From: Lotus japonicus
Lineage: Eukaryota; Streptophyta; Magnoliopsida; Fabales; Fabaceae
DNA: 64,000 nucleotides
NCBI RefSeq assembly: GCF_012489685.1
Contig: NC_080046.1
Location: forward strand, 23,205,038-23,269,037
Direction: 5' to 3'
The position numbers and the translations under genes were made by a program. The notes under the pieces are model-generated. The model saw nothing but the letters and a program-made list of their open reading frames with translations. It was not told the origin of the DNA and did not search any database. Each line of letters opens with the position of its first letter. Within the stretch, counting starts at the first letter, position 1. Below are positions 8,728 through 19,204 of this stretch, in pieces.

Positions 8728-11580
8728 CTAAGGTTTGTCAGTGCGTCGCAGAAGTTCCATCATCATTTGCTTCATCTCAATCAGCATGGATTCATGAGTG
8801 TCAAGACGTTGTTCCATGATGTCGAGTCTGGATGAGCTTGTCTGAGTAGAGCTGGAAGGAACATTCTGAGCCGCTTGAGGATCTGGAATGGAAGCAGAAG
8901 CAGCAGGAGTAAATATAACTGGTGCAAGTCGCTCTGCCTCAGCCTCAGCTTCAAGACGCTCTGCCTCAAGTCTGGCTTGTTCAGCCTGAGCTGCTGCTAG
9001 ACGTGCAGCTTCTTCTGCCTGTTCTTTCTTTCTCTTGGCTTCTTCAATAGCTTCAAGAAGCTTATTTCTCTGTTCTAGTTCATGAAGAGCCACCCTTCTA
9101 GCAAGCCTTTGCTTTGCTGCCTCAATCCTCTGACTGCCCTCTGCATGCAGGAGCTGCATCATAATCGGAACTTGAGCCACTAGCCAAGTGCTCAGATTGT
9201 TCCACTCATCAGCCACATTTTCAGCATTCTCACTAAGATCAGTCTGACCGTGCACATTGCGGAGCCTCAAAGAGGCTTCATGATAGAAGATATTGATGCA
9301 CTCAGAGAGAGATGTGGGTTGAAGGTGAGTATAGGGAATGATGGAGAGGTTGGGTTCAGGAGAGGCTGGGTGATTGCTGCTATGGGCTTCAGAGGCACCT
9401 TGTGGAGAACCAATGTTAATCATGGGAGCATTGGGTTCAGAGGTTCCAAGGTGAGGGTCTGAAGTTTCAACCAGAGGGTGAGGTGATCTAACCGAGGATT
9501 GGTTAGACACTGATTGTTCGGGTTCAGGGTCTGGTTGAATAGGCTCATGTTGGTCAGGGACAGGGTGAGCTTGTTGAACTAAGGGGTCTGCCTCTTGGAT
9601 AGGATTAGCCAAGATAGGTTCATCTGGGTCAACTAGACGTTCAGGTCTAGGGCCAGGATATCTCCTAGGGCTTGGACAGGTAAGGTAATACTCTTCCAAG
9701 GCAGATACCTTTTCTTTTCTAACCTCCATGAATTTTCTAATTGATTCAGAGGTATTGGAGGGAGGAGAGTCAATAACATTGATTGGGAAGGATACAGGTG
9801 TGAAGGCGGTTGATGAGTCTGTATCCGTGGTTCTGACAGCAGGACGTTCTGATGCTCTGGGAGCAGAGTGATCAGACGTTCTGGGTTGTGGTTCTGGTTG
9901 GTTGGGCTCAGGTTGGTCTTGGACGATTGGTTCAGAAGATAATGGGTCGTATGGAATGGTAAGGAGAGAGGTTGGATCTTCTGACCTAGAGGTTGGGTTC
10001 TGAAGCAAATTCCAGAGTGGTGCTTCAGTAGGAGAAGGTTGAAAGAAGGAGGATCTTGGGGAATGTGGTGGAGAGGTGGTTTGTGCGGCTGGCTGGGATT
10101 CAGGAATAGGAGTGAGGGGATTTGAGGAGTGTTGGAGCAGGGCAGAAATAGGAAGTGCATCAAATAAATTCAAATCATCATCAGAAGCAAGTGCAGGCTT
10201 ACTTGAATGTGCTGATGATCGAGTCACTCTGGCAGGAGGTTCAGTCCTTCTGACCACTGCAGCAGCTGGTTCCACCCGAGTAGGCTTCACCACGATTCTG
10301 ACTTTCTTCTTCTGCTTCTTCTTTGGAGGACCATCCTCACTATCACTGTCATCACCATCATCAGGCTTTCTCTTCGTCTTCTTGACCAGAGGGACATCAG
10401 ATTCCTCAGAAGATTCTTCCAGAACCATCTTCCTCTTGGTTTTCTTCTTGGGAGGAGAAGGAAACTCTGGAGCTGGTGGTAGTCTGCTGACGAAATCATC
10501 AAGGTCAATCTCGAATCCTTGAGCCCTGAGGTCTTCAACATAGCATCTGATGGCTTCAGGATGGTCTGCTTGTGTCCACAGAGGGTAATCATTCAGAGGC
10601 ATTCTTCTTCCTCTGATTTCAGACGATGTGTCTTCATGAGCAGGAGCAATCTTCTTCTGGATTAAGCCCATCTTCTTCAAGGAGTTTGCAGTGAAGACAT
10701 CACTGACAATTGTGCTCAAATCCTCTGTGCAACCAGCATCGATCAAATCTTGCACCAAGTTGCTTTCAATGAGAAAGTCTGAGAGCAGCCTCCCAAAAGG
10801 GATATATTTGATTGCAGACTTGATGGAGGCGGTGGTGCGAGACTTCCTGATGCATTCCTTCAGGTAGGAGAACAAGAAGTAGGGAAGGCAGATCTTCTCC
10901 TGATCTTGGATGAAGAACAACATCGCCTTCTGGTTGAAGTTGATGTAGTCTGGAGAACTGCCCTTCGGTCTCTGATTGATGCAGTTGAGCAGGATCTTGT
11001 GCCAGATTCTGAGTTTGGGGTGAAGGTCTATCACCTTGTAGCTTGTCTTGCCCGGTTTGAAAGTGGTGTACAGGGCCTTGTTGACTATGTCCTTGGTGCT
11101 GGGTTTCAGCTTCGATTCCGTCAGTTGGAACCGATACCCATAAGCAGTTTCTGCTCCTAGCAGATTCACGAATGACTTCTCAGTGATAATGATCTTCCTG
11201 CCAAGAATGTGAGAGACCACCTGAGTGTCATCGCAGTCTGCGTGCTTCCAGAATTCCTTGACCAACTTCTCATACACCGGTCCTCGTAGTCGATTGAAGT
11301 AGTTTCCCCAACCTTGAGCTTGGACTTCAGGACGAAGATCAAACCCATTTGCAGCCAGGTTGTCGAGGTCGAATCTCCATTCTGCTAGGACTTGGAGTTC
11401 CTCAGGAGGAAATACGCAGTGAACGGCACATCCCCGTTCTGCAATAGGAACAATCTGCTCTTGAGCTTGAACTTGTTCTTCTGCCGGGTTCTCAGAGCCC
11501 CTTTGACCCGTTGCCAAACCGACTACCATGTGAGGGAATTGAGGTGCATCTGCAGCAGATCTTCTGGTTTGTCTCACCAT
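8728..11580 (-). CDS. Sirevirus env-like / plant transposon protein ORF
   Basis: This is an uninterrupted 950-codon ORF downstream of pol, in the position of the third ORF of SIRE1-like elements. The N-terminal part (about residues 55-320) looks like the putative plant transposon protein domain common in such ORFs. Residues about 375-435 are a Lys/Arg and Asp/Ser rich stretch with several basic clusters (PPKKKTKRK, PPKKKQKKK) that resemble nuclear localisation signals. A long Pro/Ser/Glu rich low-complexity region follows. Residues about 820-890 form a strong Ala/Glu/Arg coiled coil, and about 920-945 a second short helix. I see no convincing transmembrane segment or signal peptide, so calling it an envelope is by position only. 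It is the only long gene of the element that is undamaged. Confidence 0.85.
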   Translation of the reverse strand: MVRQTRRSAADAPQFPHMVVGLATGQRGSENPAEEQVQAQEQIVPIAERGCAVHCVFPPEELQVLAEWRFDLDNLAANGFDLRPEVQAQGWGNYFNRLRGPVYEKLVKEFWKHADCDDTQVVSHILGRKIIITEKSFVNLLGAETAYGYRFQLTESKLKPSTKDIVNKALYTTFKPGKTSYKVIDLHPKLRIWHKILLNCINQRPKGSSPDYINFNQKAMLFFIQDQEKICLPYFLFSYLKECIRKSRTTASIKSAIKYIPFGRLLSDFLIESNLVQDLIDAGCTEDLSTIVSDVFTANSLKKMGLIQKKIAPAHEDTSSEIRGRRMPLNDYPLWTQADHPEAIRCYVEDLRAQGFEIDLDDFVSRLPPAPEFPSPPKKKTKRKMVLEESSEESDVPLVKKTKRKPDDGDDSDSEDGPPKKKQKKKVRIVVKPTRVEPAAAVVRRTEPPARVTRSSAHSSKPALASDDDLNLFDALPISALLQHSSNPLTPIPESQPAAQTTSPPHSPRSSFFQPSPTEAPLWNLLQNPTSRSEDPTSLLTIPYDPLSSEPIVQDQPEPNQPEPQPRTSDHSAPRASERPAVRTTDTDSSTAFTPVSFPINVIDSPPSNTSESIRKFMEVRKEKVSALEEYYLTCPSPRRYPGPRPERLVDPDEPILANPIQEADPLVQQAHPVPDQHEPIQPDPEPEQSVSNQSSVRSPHPLVETSDPHLGTSEPNAPMINIGSPQGASEAHSSNHPASPEPNLSIIPYTHLQPTSLSECINIFYHEASLRLRNVHGQTDLSENAENVADEWNNLSTWLVAQVPIMMQLLHAEGSQRIEAAKQRLARRVALHELEQRNKLLEAIEEAKRKKEQAEEAARLAAAQAEQARLEAERLEAEAEAERLAPVIFTPAASASIPDPQAAQNVPSSSTQTSSSRLDIMEQRLDTHESMLIEMKQMMMELLRRTDKP

Positions 11581-12017
11581 TTTGAGGAGGTTGAAGGTTT
11601 AAGGTAGAGGATGAAGTTTGAAGGATGAAGAGAAATCGAGAGAGAAATCAAGAAAGAGGCGGTTTTGAAAAGCAGAGAGTGCGAGAGTGAAAACCGGAAG
11701 TGAACGAGAACGTGTGTGTATAGTGGGTTTTATCAAATAACCGTTGTTGATTCAAAAAGCACTTTAAGATCAACGGTTGAAAATTAAAGATAGATAGTAA
11801 AATACACAATCACACACAGGAGATAAGCATATCTACACGCAATCATAACAGACTGTCACACGGGCACAAGGAATTATGCACCAGAAATTCTGACACACGT
11901 GTTGTTGTCTCAGCTTCAGAGTCAGTACCAGTGGGCACACACACTCTGATTGAGTTACCTTCTGGACTAGACATCTTCTGATCAAGAAGTATCATAGTCA
12001 GAGGTTCTGATCCATCT
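11581..12017 (-). other. Spacer between pol and env-like ORF
   Basis: This 437-bp stretch has no ORF of note. It separates the RNase H stop from the env-like start and may hold signals for expression of the downstream ORF. None can be named from the sequence. Confidence 0.5.
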
Positions 12018-15000
12018 TCACTCTGGACAAAAGTCCATGTTTAGATTTTTCAGAATAAAATTAAATCTATCTTCAGCTAAGGGCTTTGTAAAGATATCTG
12101 CCCATTGATGGTCAGTATCAACAAACTTCAGAAGAAGTACGCCCTTCTGCACATAATCTCTAATGAAGTGATACTTTACCTCAATGTGCTTTGCCCTTGA
12201 ATGCAAGATAGGATTCTTGCTCAACGAGATTGCAGCAGTGTTATCACAATAAATTGGGATATTGCTCTCAAGGATCTGATAATCCTCCAGCTGATGTTTC
12301 ATCCAGAGCATTTGAGTGCTGCATATTGCTGCTGAGATATATTCTGCCTCTGCAGTTGATAGTGCAATGGTTGATTGCCTCTTGCTTGCCCATGAGACTA
12401 GATTGCTTCCCAGAAATTGACAATTTCCGGAAGTACTTTTTCTCTCTGTTCTATCTCCAGCATAATCAGCATCACAATAACCTGAAAGCTTATACTCTGA
12501 TGTTTTCTTATACATCAAGCCAAGGTTAGTGGTGCCTTTCAGATACCTTAGGATCCTCTTAACAGCAGTTAAGTGGGTTTCCCTTGGATCTGATTGGAAA
12601 CGAGCACATAAGTGAACACTAAATAATATGTCTGGCCTAGATGCAGTTAAGTATAGAAGTGAACCTATCATTCCACGATAGAGCTTCTGACATACTTTAC
12701 CACTTTTATCTTCTTTCTCCAAAATGCATGTAGGATGCATTGGAGTCTTGGCCACTGTAGATTCCAGCATATTGAACTTCTTCAGAAGTTCTTTAGTGTA
12801 CTTGCTCTGATGGATATATGTTCCTTCTGGTGTTTGATCAACTTGTATTCCCAGAAAGTACTTTAATTCTCCCATCATACTCATCTCAAATTCAGCCTGC
12901 ATCATCTCAGAAAATTCTTTGCATAGAGATTGATTAGCAGAACCAAATATAATATCATCAACGTAAATTTGCACAATTAAGATATCATCTTTATAAGTCT
13001 TGCAAAAAAGAGTTGTATCTACTTTACCCCTTACAAACTCATTCTCCAGAAGGAATGAGCTAAGTCTCTCATACCATGCTCTGGGAGCTTGCTTCAGACC
13101 GTAGAGTGATTTCTTCAATTTGAACACATGGTCTGGTTTCTTTTCATCTTCAAAACCTGGGGGTTGATGAACATAGACTTCCTCTGAGATATAACCATTT
13201 AGGAAGGCACTCTTTACGTCCATCTGATGTAGAACAATGTTGTGATTTACTGAGAAGGAGATCAACAGTCTGATTGCCTCCAGTCTTGCTACTGGAGCAA
13301 ATGTTTCAGTGTAGTCTATTCCTTCCTGCTGGCTGTAGCCTTGAGCAACTAGCCTTGCCTTGTTTCTGACTACTTCTCCTTTCTCATTTAGCTTGTTTCT
13401 GAATACCCATTTCGTTCCAATAACATGAACATTCTCAGGCTTCTTCACTAAGCTCTAAACATCGTTCTTGGAAAATTGATTCAATTCTTCTTCCATGGCC
13501 AGAATCCAATCCTTGTCCTGAAGAGCTTCATCTATGGACTTGGGTTCAATTAAGGACACCAATCCTTTCAGACTCAGCAAGGTCTCTTCAGAGGGTCTGA
13601 AGGCAGATCTGGTTCTGACTGGTTCATCTTTGTTGCCCAGAATCAATTCCTTAGGGTGAGCTGCAGTGATTCTGCTCTTCTTCAGAGTTTGTTAGTTAGA
13701 GGGACCAGCTTCTTCCTCTGGTTCATCTTCCTCTGGCTCAACTTCCTCTGGAGCTTTGCCTTTGTCAGAAACATTAATGCTTAAATCTGCAAACTTTTCA
13801 ACTAGCTTTGACTGGTCAGAGTCAAGCTTATCATCAAATCTAACATGAATAGATTCTTCAATAGTCTTAGCATCAGTATTATAAAATCTAAAACCTTTAG
13901 ATCTATCAGAATAACCAAGTAATAGACACTTAGAAGACTTAGCATCAAATTTATGCAATCTATCCTTAGTGTTGAGAACATAACAAACACAGCCAAAAGG
14001 ATGAAAATAAGAAATGTTGGGTTTTATGTTCTTCCACAATTCATAAGGAGTCTTATTCAGAATTGGTCTCACAGAGATTCTGTTCTGAATGTAACATGCT
14101 GTATTTACTGCCTCTGCCCAAAAGTGCTTAGTCATGCCAGTTTCTTGGAGCATGGTTCTAGCCATCTCCTGAAGAGTTCTGTTCTTCCTCTCAACAACAC
14201 CATTTTTTTGAGGAGTTCTGGGACAAGAGAAATCATGTGCAATTCCATAGGAATCAAACAGACTCTCAAACTTGTCATTCTCAAACTCTCCACCATGGTC
14301 ACTTCTGACACGCACAATCCTACAAGCCTTCTCGTTTTGCACTTGAGCAATGAAGGTAGAGAACACATCATGAGACTCATCCTTGCGGGTTAGAAACTTT
14401 ACCCATGTCCAGCGGCTATAGTCATCAACGATAACCATCCCATATCTCTTGCCACCTATAGACTCAGTTTTCACTGGTCCAAAAAGGTCGATATGCAGAA
14501 GTTCCAACGGCCTTGAGGTTGAGACAACATTCTTTGCCTTGAAAGGGACTTTTGTGAATTTGCCTTTCTGACATGCTTCACAAAGAGCGTCTGAAGCGAA
14601 CTTCAGATTGGGTAAGCCCCTGACAAGGTTTAGCTTGCTCAGCTGAGAAATCTTTCTCATACTGGCATGCCCTAACCGTCTATGCCATACCCACTGCTCT
14701 TCATTAACAGACAGAAGGCACTTCACATTCTGAGCCTCCAACTCAGATAATCTGATCTTATAGATGTTGTTCTTCCTCTTGCTGTTAAATAGAACAGAGC
14801 CATCGATCTGACTTACAGCCCGGCAGGACTTTTGATTGAATATAACATCATAACCCTTGTCAGCTAATTGACTTATAGACAATAAGTTATGTGTTAAGCC
14901 GTCTACCAATAAAACATTATCAATGCATGGACTACTATCTACACAAATAGTACCAGTACCAATAATTTTACCCTTTTCATTTCCTCCGAAGCCAACTTCG

Positions 15001-15122
15001 CCTCCAGGCTTAAGTTTCAGCTCTCGGAACATACGCTTTTCTCCCGTCATGTGACGCGAGCATCCACTGTCCAGATACCATGATTGGTGTTTCAGTGGAG
15101 CTATCAAGGATATCTGCAACAT
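12018..15122 (-). pseudogene. Sirevirus pol (protease, integrase, RT, RNase H) with two stops
   Basis: One reading frame carries, in order: the protease motif WYLDSGCSRHMTG near 15045-15083; the integrase HHCC zinc finger (HRRLGHA...CEACQKGK, about 14560-14690) and DDE core with LHIDLFGP, VRSDHGGEFEN and VERKNRTLQE; the RT with [12 protein letters not shown] (about 12954-12965 for YVDD); and RNase H with CDADYAGD and CDNTAAI. This is copia order. The frame is broken by stops at 13692-13694 and 13455-13457, both in the linker between integrase and RT, and is otherwise open. It is in a different frame from the gag ORF, which it overlaps at 15010-15122. All catalytic motifs look conserved. Confidence 0.92.
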
Positions 15123-16919
15123 AGATAATTTTGTCCTTAGGTACCCACTTTCTGGGTCCTCTTTTGTTAGTTACCCCAGAGGTTCTGATCACCTTGGGTG
15201 TCTCAACATAATATTTTAAAGGAATGTTTGCATGATATTTAGTCATAGAGAAAGATCCCTTTTTAAGAGGATGTTTAGCAACTTTAGCAGGTACAGGATC
15301 AGGAAATATGGTACCAGAGGGAACAAAGCATTCATACAAGGATTTAGCTTTAGACACAGAAGGCTCATTTCTAATTGGTTTAGAATAGCCAATGCCATGC
15401 ATTCCATTTCTGCTTACGCCATAGATCATTGAAGCCATTAAACTTCTATCCACGCTTTTAGCTAGGAATCTTTGAAAAGACTTTTCATACTTAGATTCAT
15501 TTCTACAATCAGAGGCATCACAGGCAACAATTTCTTCTAACTTAGCAATTTGGTTCTTAAGCACAGAGTTAGAATTTACCAAAGCATGATTTTCATTTTT
15601 CAAATCTGAAATAATTTTCTCATGTTCAGAAGGAGTCTTGGAGACAGCAGATAAGTTCTTTTTCAACTTTTTATGCTTAGACAATAAAGAGTTATACTTA
15701 TCCATGATATCAGACAAAGCATGTTTCAGTTCAGAGGTAGAGAAAGAAGCAAATACCTCATTTTCATCGTCTGAGTCAGGATCTCCTTCTGATTCTGAGT
15801 CAGAGTCAACAGCTTCCTTTGACTCTGATCCTTTGTCTTTGACAATGGCCATGAGTCCTTGGACTTCACCATCAGAGTCAACATCCTCTGACTCTGATTC
15901 ATCGAATGTCACCATCAGACTCTTCTTGGTCTTGAAGTGCTTCTTTGGCTTCTTGTCTTTCTTCAACTTTGGACAATCACTTTTGTAGTGCCCAGATTCT
16001 TTGCACTCAAAACATGTGACTTCCTTGATTGAAGACTTCTTCTGGCCTGAGGACTCATACTTTCCTTTTGCCTTTCCAGAGCCTTTGAACTTGCTCTGCC
16101 TGTGCTTCCAGATGCGGTTGAGTCTCTTGGAGATCAGAGTCAGCTCATCATCATCAGAGTCTTCTGATGCTTCTTCAGATTCTTCTTCTTCAGCTTGAAG
16201 AGCCTTTGACTTCTCAACCTTAGCCTTTTCAGATTTGGATTTCAAGGCTATGGACTTTTTCCTCAGATCTTGCATCTCTGAGCGCTTCAGCTCATGGCAT
16301 TTCAAAATGCTGATGAGTTCTTCTAAACTCATATTCTCAACGTCTCTCGTGAGCTCTATTGAAGTCACCAAAGGCATCCAACTTTCAGGAAGACACCTGA
16401 TGACCCTTATGACATGATCTTTTGTTGTGTAGCTCTTGTTGAGAGGTCGTATGCCAGCTACAAGCAATTGAAATCTGGAGAACATTTCTTCAATGGACTC
16501 ATATGGCTCCATGATGAAGGATTCATACTTTTGGATCAAAGACAATGCCTTTGATTCTTTGACTTTCTTGTTTCCTTCATGAGACATCTTCAGAGAATCA
16601 AAAATGCCTTTAGCAAACTCACGATCTGTAATCTTCTGGTACTCCTCATAGGAAATAGCACTTAGAAGAATTGCTCTTGCTTTGTGATGTTGTGAGTACA
16701 GCTTCTTTTGATCTGCAGTCATCTCTGACCTTGGGATCTTCTTGCCATCTGCATCAACTGGACGCTCATAGCCATCCACAATAATATCCCAGAGATCTGC
16801 ATCGAAACCCAGAAAGAAACTTTCCAGTCTATCTTTCCAATATTCGAACTTTGACCGTCGAACATAGGAGGCTTTGCATTGTAACCATCTCTTTGAGTTT
16901 CACTGGTGGTGGCAGCCAT
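15010..16919 (-). pseudogene. Sirevirus gag with an N-terminal frameshift
   Basis: Translation begins at ATG 16919 (MAATTSETQRDGYNAK). About 20 codons in, near 16850-16860, the reading frame changes, consistent with a single-base deletion, and the main gag frame continues to 15010. That frame shows the UBN2-type gag helical domain (about 16770-16240), an acidic Ser/Glu region, and one CCHC zinc knuckle, CFECKESGHYKSDC, near 15970-16011. After the knuckle comes a long coiled, Asp/Ser rich tail. The shift to the pol frame near 15050-15120 may be programmed or a mutation. Gag would form the cytoplasmic virus-like particle. Confidence 0.88.
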
Positions 16920-16977
16920 TGTTTTTCACACCGGCCCGGATCACTGAACACTGTTAGGTGTGGTAATCAGAACTTGC

Positions 16978-16990
16978 GCTCTGATACCAA
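16978..16990 (-). other. Sirevirus primer binding site
   Basis: On the minus strand TTGGTATCAGAGC starts one base inside the right LTR. It matches the 3' end of plant initiator tRNA-Met, the usual primer of plant copia and many Ty3 elements, and fixes the element's sense as minus. Confidence 0.9.
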
Positions 16991-16991
16991 T

Positions 16992-17944
16992 TGAAGGTAT
17001 GAAAAACGGTAGAAAGGGGGGGGGTTTGAATAACGTTTTCAGAACAAAACTTCCACCTTAAAGATTTTGACAAATCTTTCGAGAACTTAAGTGCTAAAGA
17101 TAAGAGATAGAAAAGCACACAAGTATTTTATCCTGGTTCACTTGATAAATCCCTCAAGCTAATCCAGTCCACCCGTTAAGGTGATTTCTTCCTTCTTAGA
17201 ATGAAGGCAATCCACTAATCAGGTAAGAGTTACAACTGCACTTGAAACCTACAAGTGACTAACAATTACACTGACTTAGCTCACACTAAGATTCACTCTC
17301 TTAGTCTTCTCTAGGATCCGATCAACCTTGATCTCCTAAAGGAATCACCACTAAGATTCACTCTCTTAGTCTTCTCTAGGATCCGATCAAACTTGATCTC
17401 CTAAAGGAACTAAACAAACTGTTTATCAAGGGAAATGTTTACAAGAGATTTGCTTCTAAAAAGCTAATAGTAAACACAATGAATTTCAGATGAAAGAAAG
17501 CTTAGAATATTTTGAATATCTTGCGCGTGTGTATTGCTTCTTCTTAGTTTCTTGCTTCTGGACTTCAGAGTTTCCACTATTCAGCTTCTGGATCTTCAGA
17601 GTCTTCTACACCATCAGAACATCTGAACCTTCAGTGTTTCTTGGTTATCAGAACTTCTGGATCTTCAGAGCTTCTAGCGACTGAGTCCACATCAGAGTTT
17701 GTATAGCTTCAGAACTTCTGAAGCTTTTCCACTGTTCATACTGAACATGGTGAATGCGAAAGCGTTGCTTGGGTTACCCTTTATGCACAGTGCTTCTGAT
17801 TTGTGGAGATTGAGTTGAGGTCAGAGCCTGTAAATAGCACACTCAGAAAAAACACGTTAGAGTACCACAATTGTTCATATCAAAAGGTTAACTTGTAATC
17901 ATCAAAACATAGAGTTGTACTACTAGATCAAACTTGATCTTACA
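16992..17944 (-). repeat. Sirevirus 5' LTR (right copy)
   Basis: Sense 5' LTR, 953 bp. It differs from the left LTR by small indels: homopolymer lengths near 17020, 17430, 17850 and 17930, and one 2-bp indel near 17800. It carries the same 65-bp duplication and the 21-bp palindrome at 17705-17725. It should contain the element's promoter; I did not fix a TATA box. Confidence 0.95.
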
Positions 17945-18634
17945 TGAATGAATGAGTGAATGAATGAATGAGTGAGCGAGTCTGGTGACCCGTCACGTGT
18001 CTCGCCATACGTTACGTCGCCCTTTCACGCACGTTTCCAATGCTTAAGTCTGAGTTTCGTGTGAACAACCTTGAGAGTGTGCTGGGTATAACTAGGACTT
18101 TTGCTCAGTCCCCAATCTTGGAATGACGCTTTGTTTACACACTTTTCCCGTAAGATCAGGTGTGGCCCCGCCAGCCTTATTAGGTGGGGACTTATGGTGG
18201 CTCGGGACCCAATGGCCATGTGGGTTTCCCAAGGCTTGGCCTAGTTAAAAATGCTCGCCCGCGTTTCGGGGAGGCTTTACTCGCCCATATTTCGGGGAAG
18301 TTCTTGGGATAAGAAGCTTTTCCGCACACGTCGCCAACATGTGGCTACGATCCGCGCCGGACTTTCCGGAGCGATCCCCAGACATCAAGGTCGTGTTGGG
18401 ATCGCCACCTTCAGGGAATTGTTCCCACCGGGCTGCCGTCTCAACTCAGTTGAGGGTTAGGAGTATTGCTGAGAATATCCTTGTGTATTTGATTGTAAAA
18501 ATATTTTACAATCGAGGGATGCCTCGTTAAAAAACTCTCGTGGTGGAGAAAAGAGTACATCTTTATTTTTGTCATAGTTCCTTCAATTCCTCGCCGCGCC
18601 CTTGTTTCTGTCGCCGGCCCTCTTGATCAGAGCA
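17945..18634. mobile_element. Unclassified, LTR-like repeat right of the Sirevirus
   Basis: After the microsatellite remainder (17945-17976) comes GC-richer DNA with the paired phrases cccgcgtttcggggag (18258-18273) and cccatatttcggggaag, then a tract with gcctcgttaaaaaactctcg (18520-18540), a phrase type often seen near the ends of plant retroelements. Open frames at 18025-18219 and 18251-18530 have no recognisable product. This is probably the continuation of the element that contains 5243-6378. It runs into the assembly gap. Confidence 0.4.
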
Positions 18635-18734
18635 NNNNNNNNNNNNNNNNNNNNNNNNNNNNNNNNNNNNNNNNNNNNNNNNNNNNNNNNNNNNNNNNNN
18701 NNNNNNNNNNNNNNNNNNNNNNNNNNNNNNNNNN
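18635..18734. other. Assembly gap (100 N)
   Basis: Exactly 100 N, a conventional placeholder for a gap of unknown size. Sequence to the left (LTR-like repeat) and right (middle of a gag gene) is unrelated, so adjacency and distance are not established. Confidence 0.99.
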
Positions 18735-19204
18735 GGATCACGCAAGTCGACGACTGCAACTATTGGTCAGGAGGCTGTGTCATGCTACCGTTGTGGAAAG
18801 CTTGGACACTACGTCTTTCAGTGCTCTGTAGCTGGACCAAAATGCTGCAAGTGCAGACAACGTGGACATTGGCCGTGAACTGTAGACGTTCCAGGGGACC
18901 GTCCGATAACAAGATGAAGGACAAGTTTCCCGCCATAGCTAGAAGGGCAAGGAAACAAGTGTCATGTTTAGATGTGGGAAGCCGGGGCACTATGCTAATG
19001 CTTGTCCCGACACGAGGCCCAAATGCTATAATTGTAACAAAATGGGGCATACTCCGGTCGGTGCAGAGCACCCAAGACGGAGCCAACCGTGAACACACTG
19101 CTCTGGAAAGCGTTTCTGCGGCTAAAGCAAGAGTTTTCACCATGGACGGTGAGAGAGCTGAGGGGTTTGTCACAGAGAGCGCAAGAACGATGGTAACCTT
19201 CTAA
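18735..19204 (+). pseudogene. gag zinc-knuckle fragment, copy 1, frameshifted
   Basis: This is the same sequence as 25416-25890, but single-base losses break the frame repeatedly, for example in the cattggcc, gtagacg, aggggacc and tgtttagatg stretches where the second copy has one or two extra bases. The 5' part is missing at the gap. Errors concentrate within about 470 bp of the gap, while downstream sequence matches copy 2 closely, so part of the damage may be sequencing error. Confidence 0.8.

Larger units (their letters stand above)
6379..17944 (-). mobile_element. Sirevirus (Ty1/copia) retrotransposon, near full length
   Basis: An 11.57-kb element is transcribed on the minus strand. It has 951- and 953-bp LTRs (TG...CA), a tRNA-iMet type PBS next to the right LTR, a purine tract next to the left LTR, gag, a pol with protease-integrase-RT-RNase H order (the copia order), then a long extra ORF downstream of pol, as in SIRE1-type Sireviruses. 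The LTRs differ, as far as I can read, only by a handful of one- or two-base indels, so insertion was recent. It is probably not autonomous: gag has a frameshift and pol has two in-frame stops. It also carries a plus-strand ORF in its 3' region. The flanking 5-bp duplication is tgaat. Confidence 0.95.

Noticed and set aside
9633..10163. Long ORFs overlapping the env-like ORF (also 10076-10522)
   Set aside because: Shadows of the 950-codon ORF in a low-complexity region.
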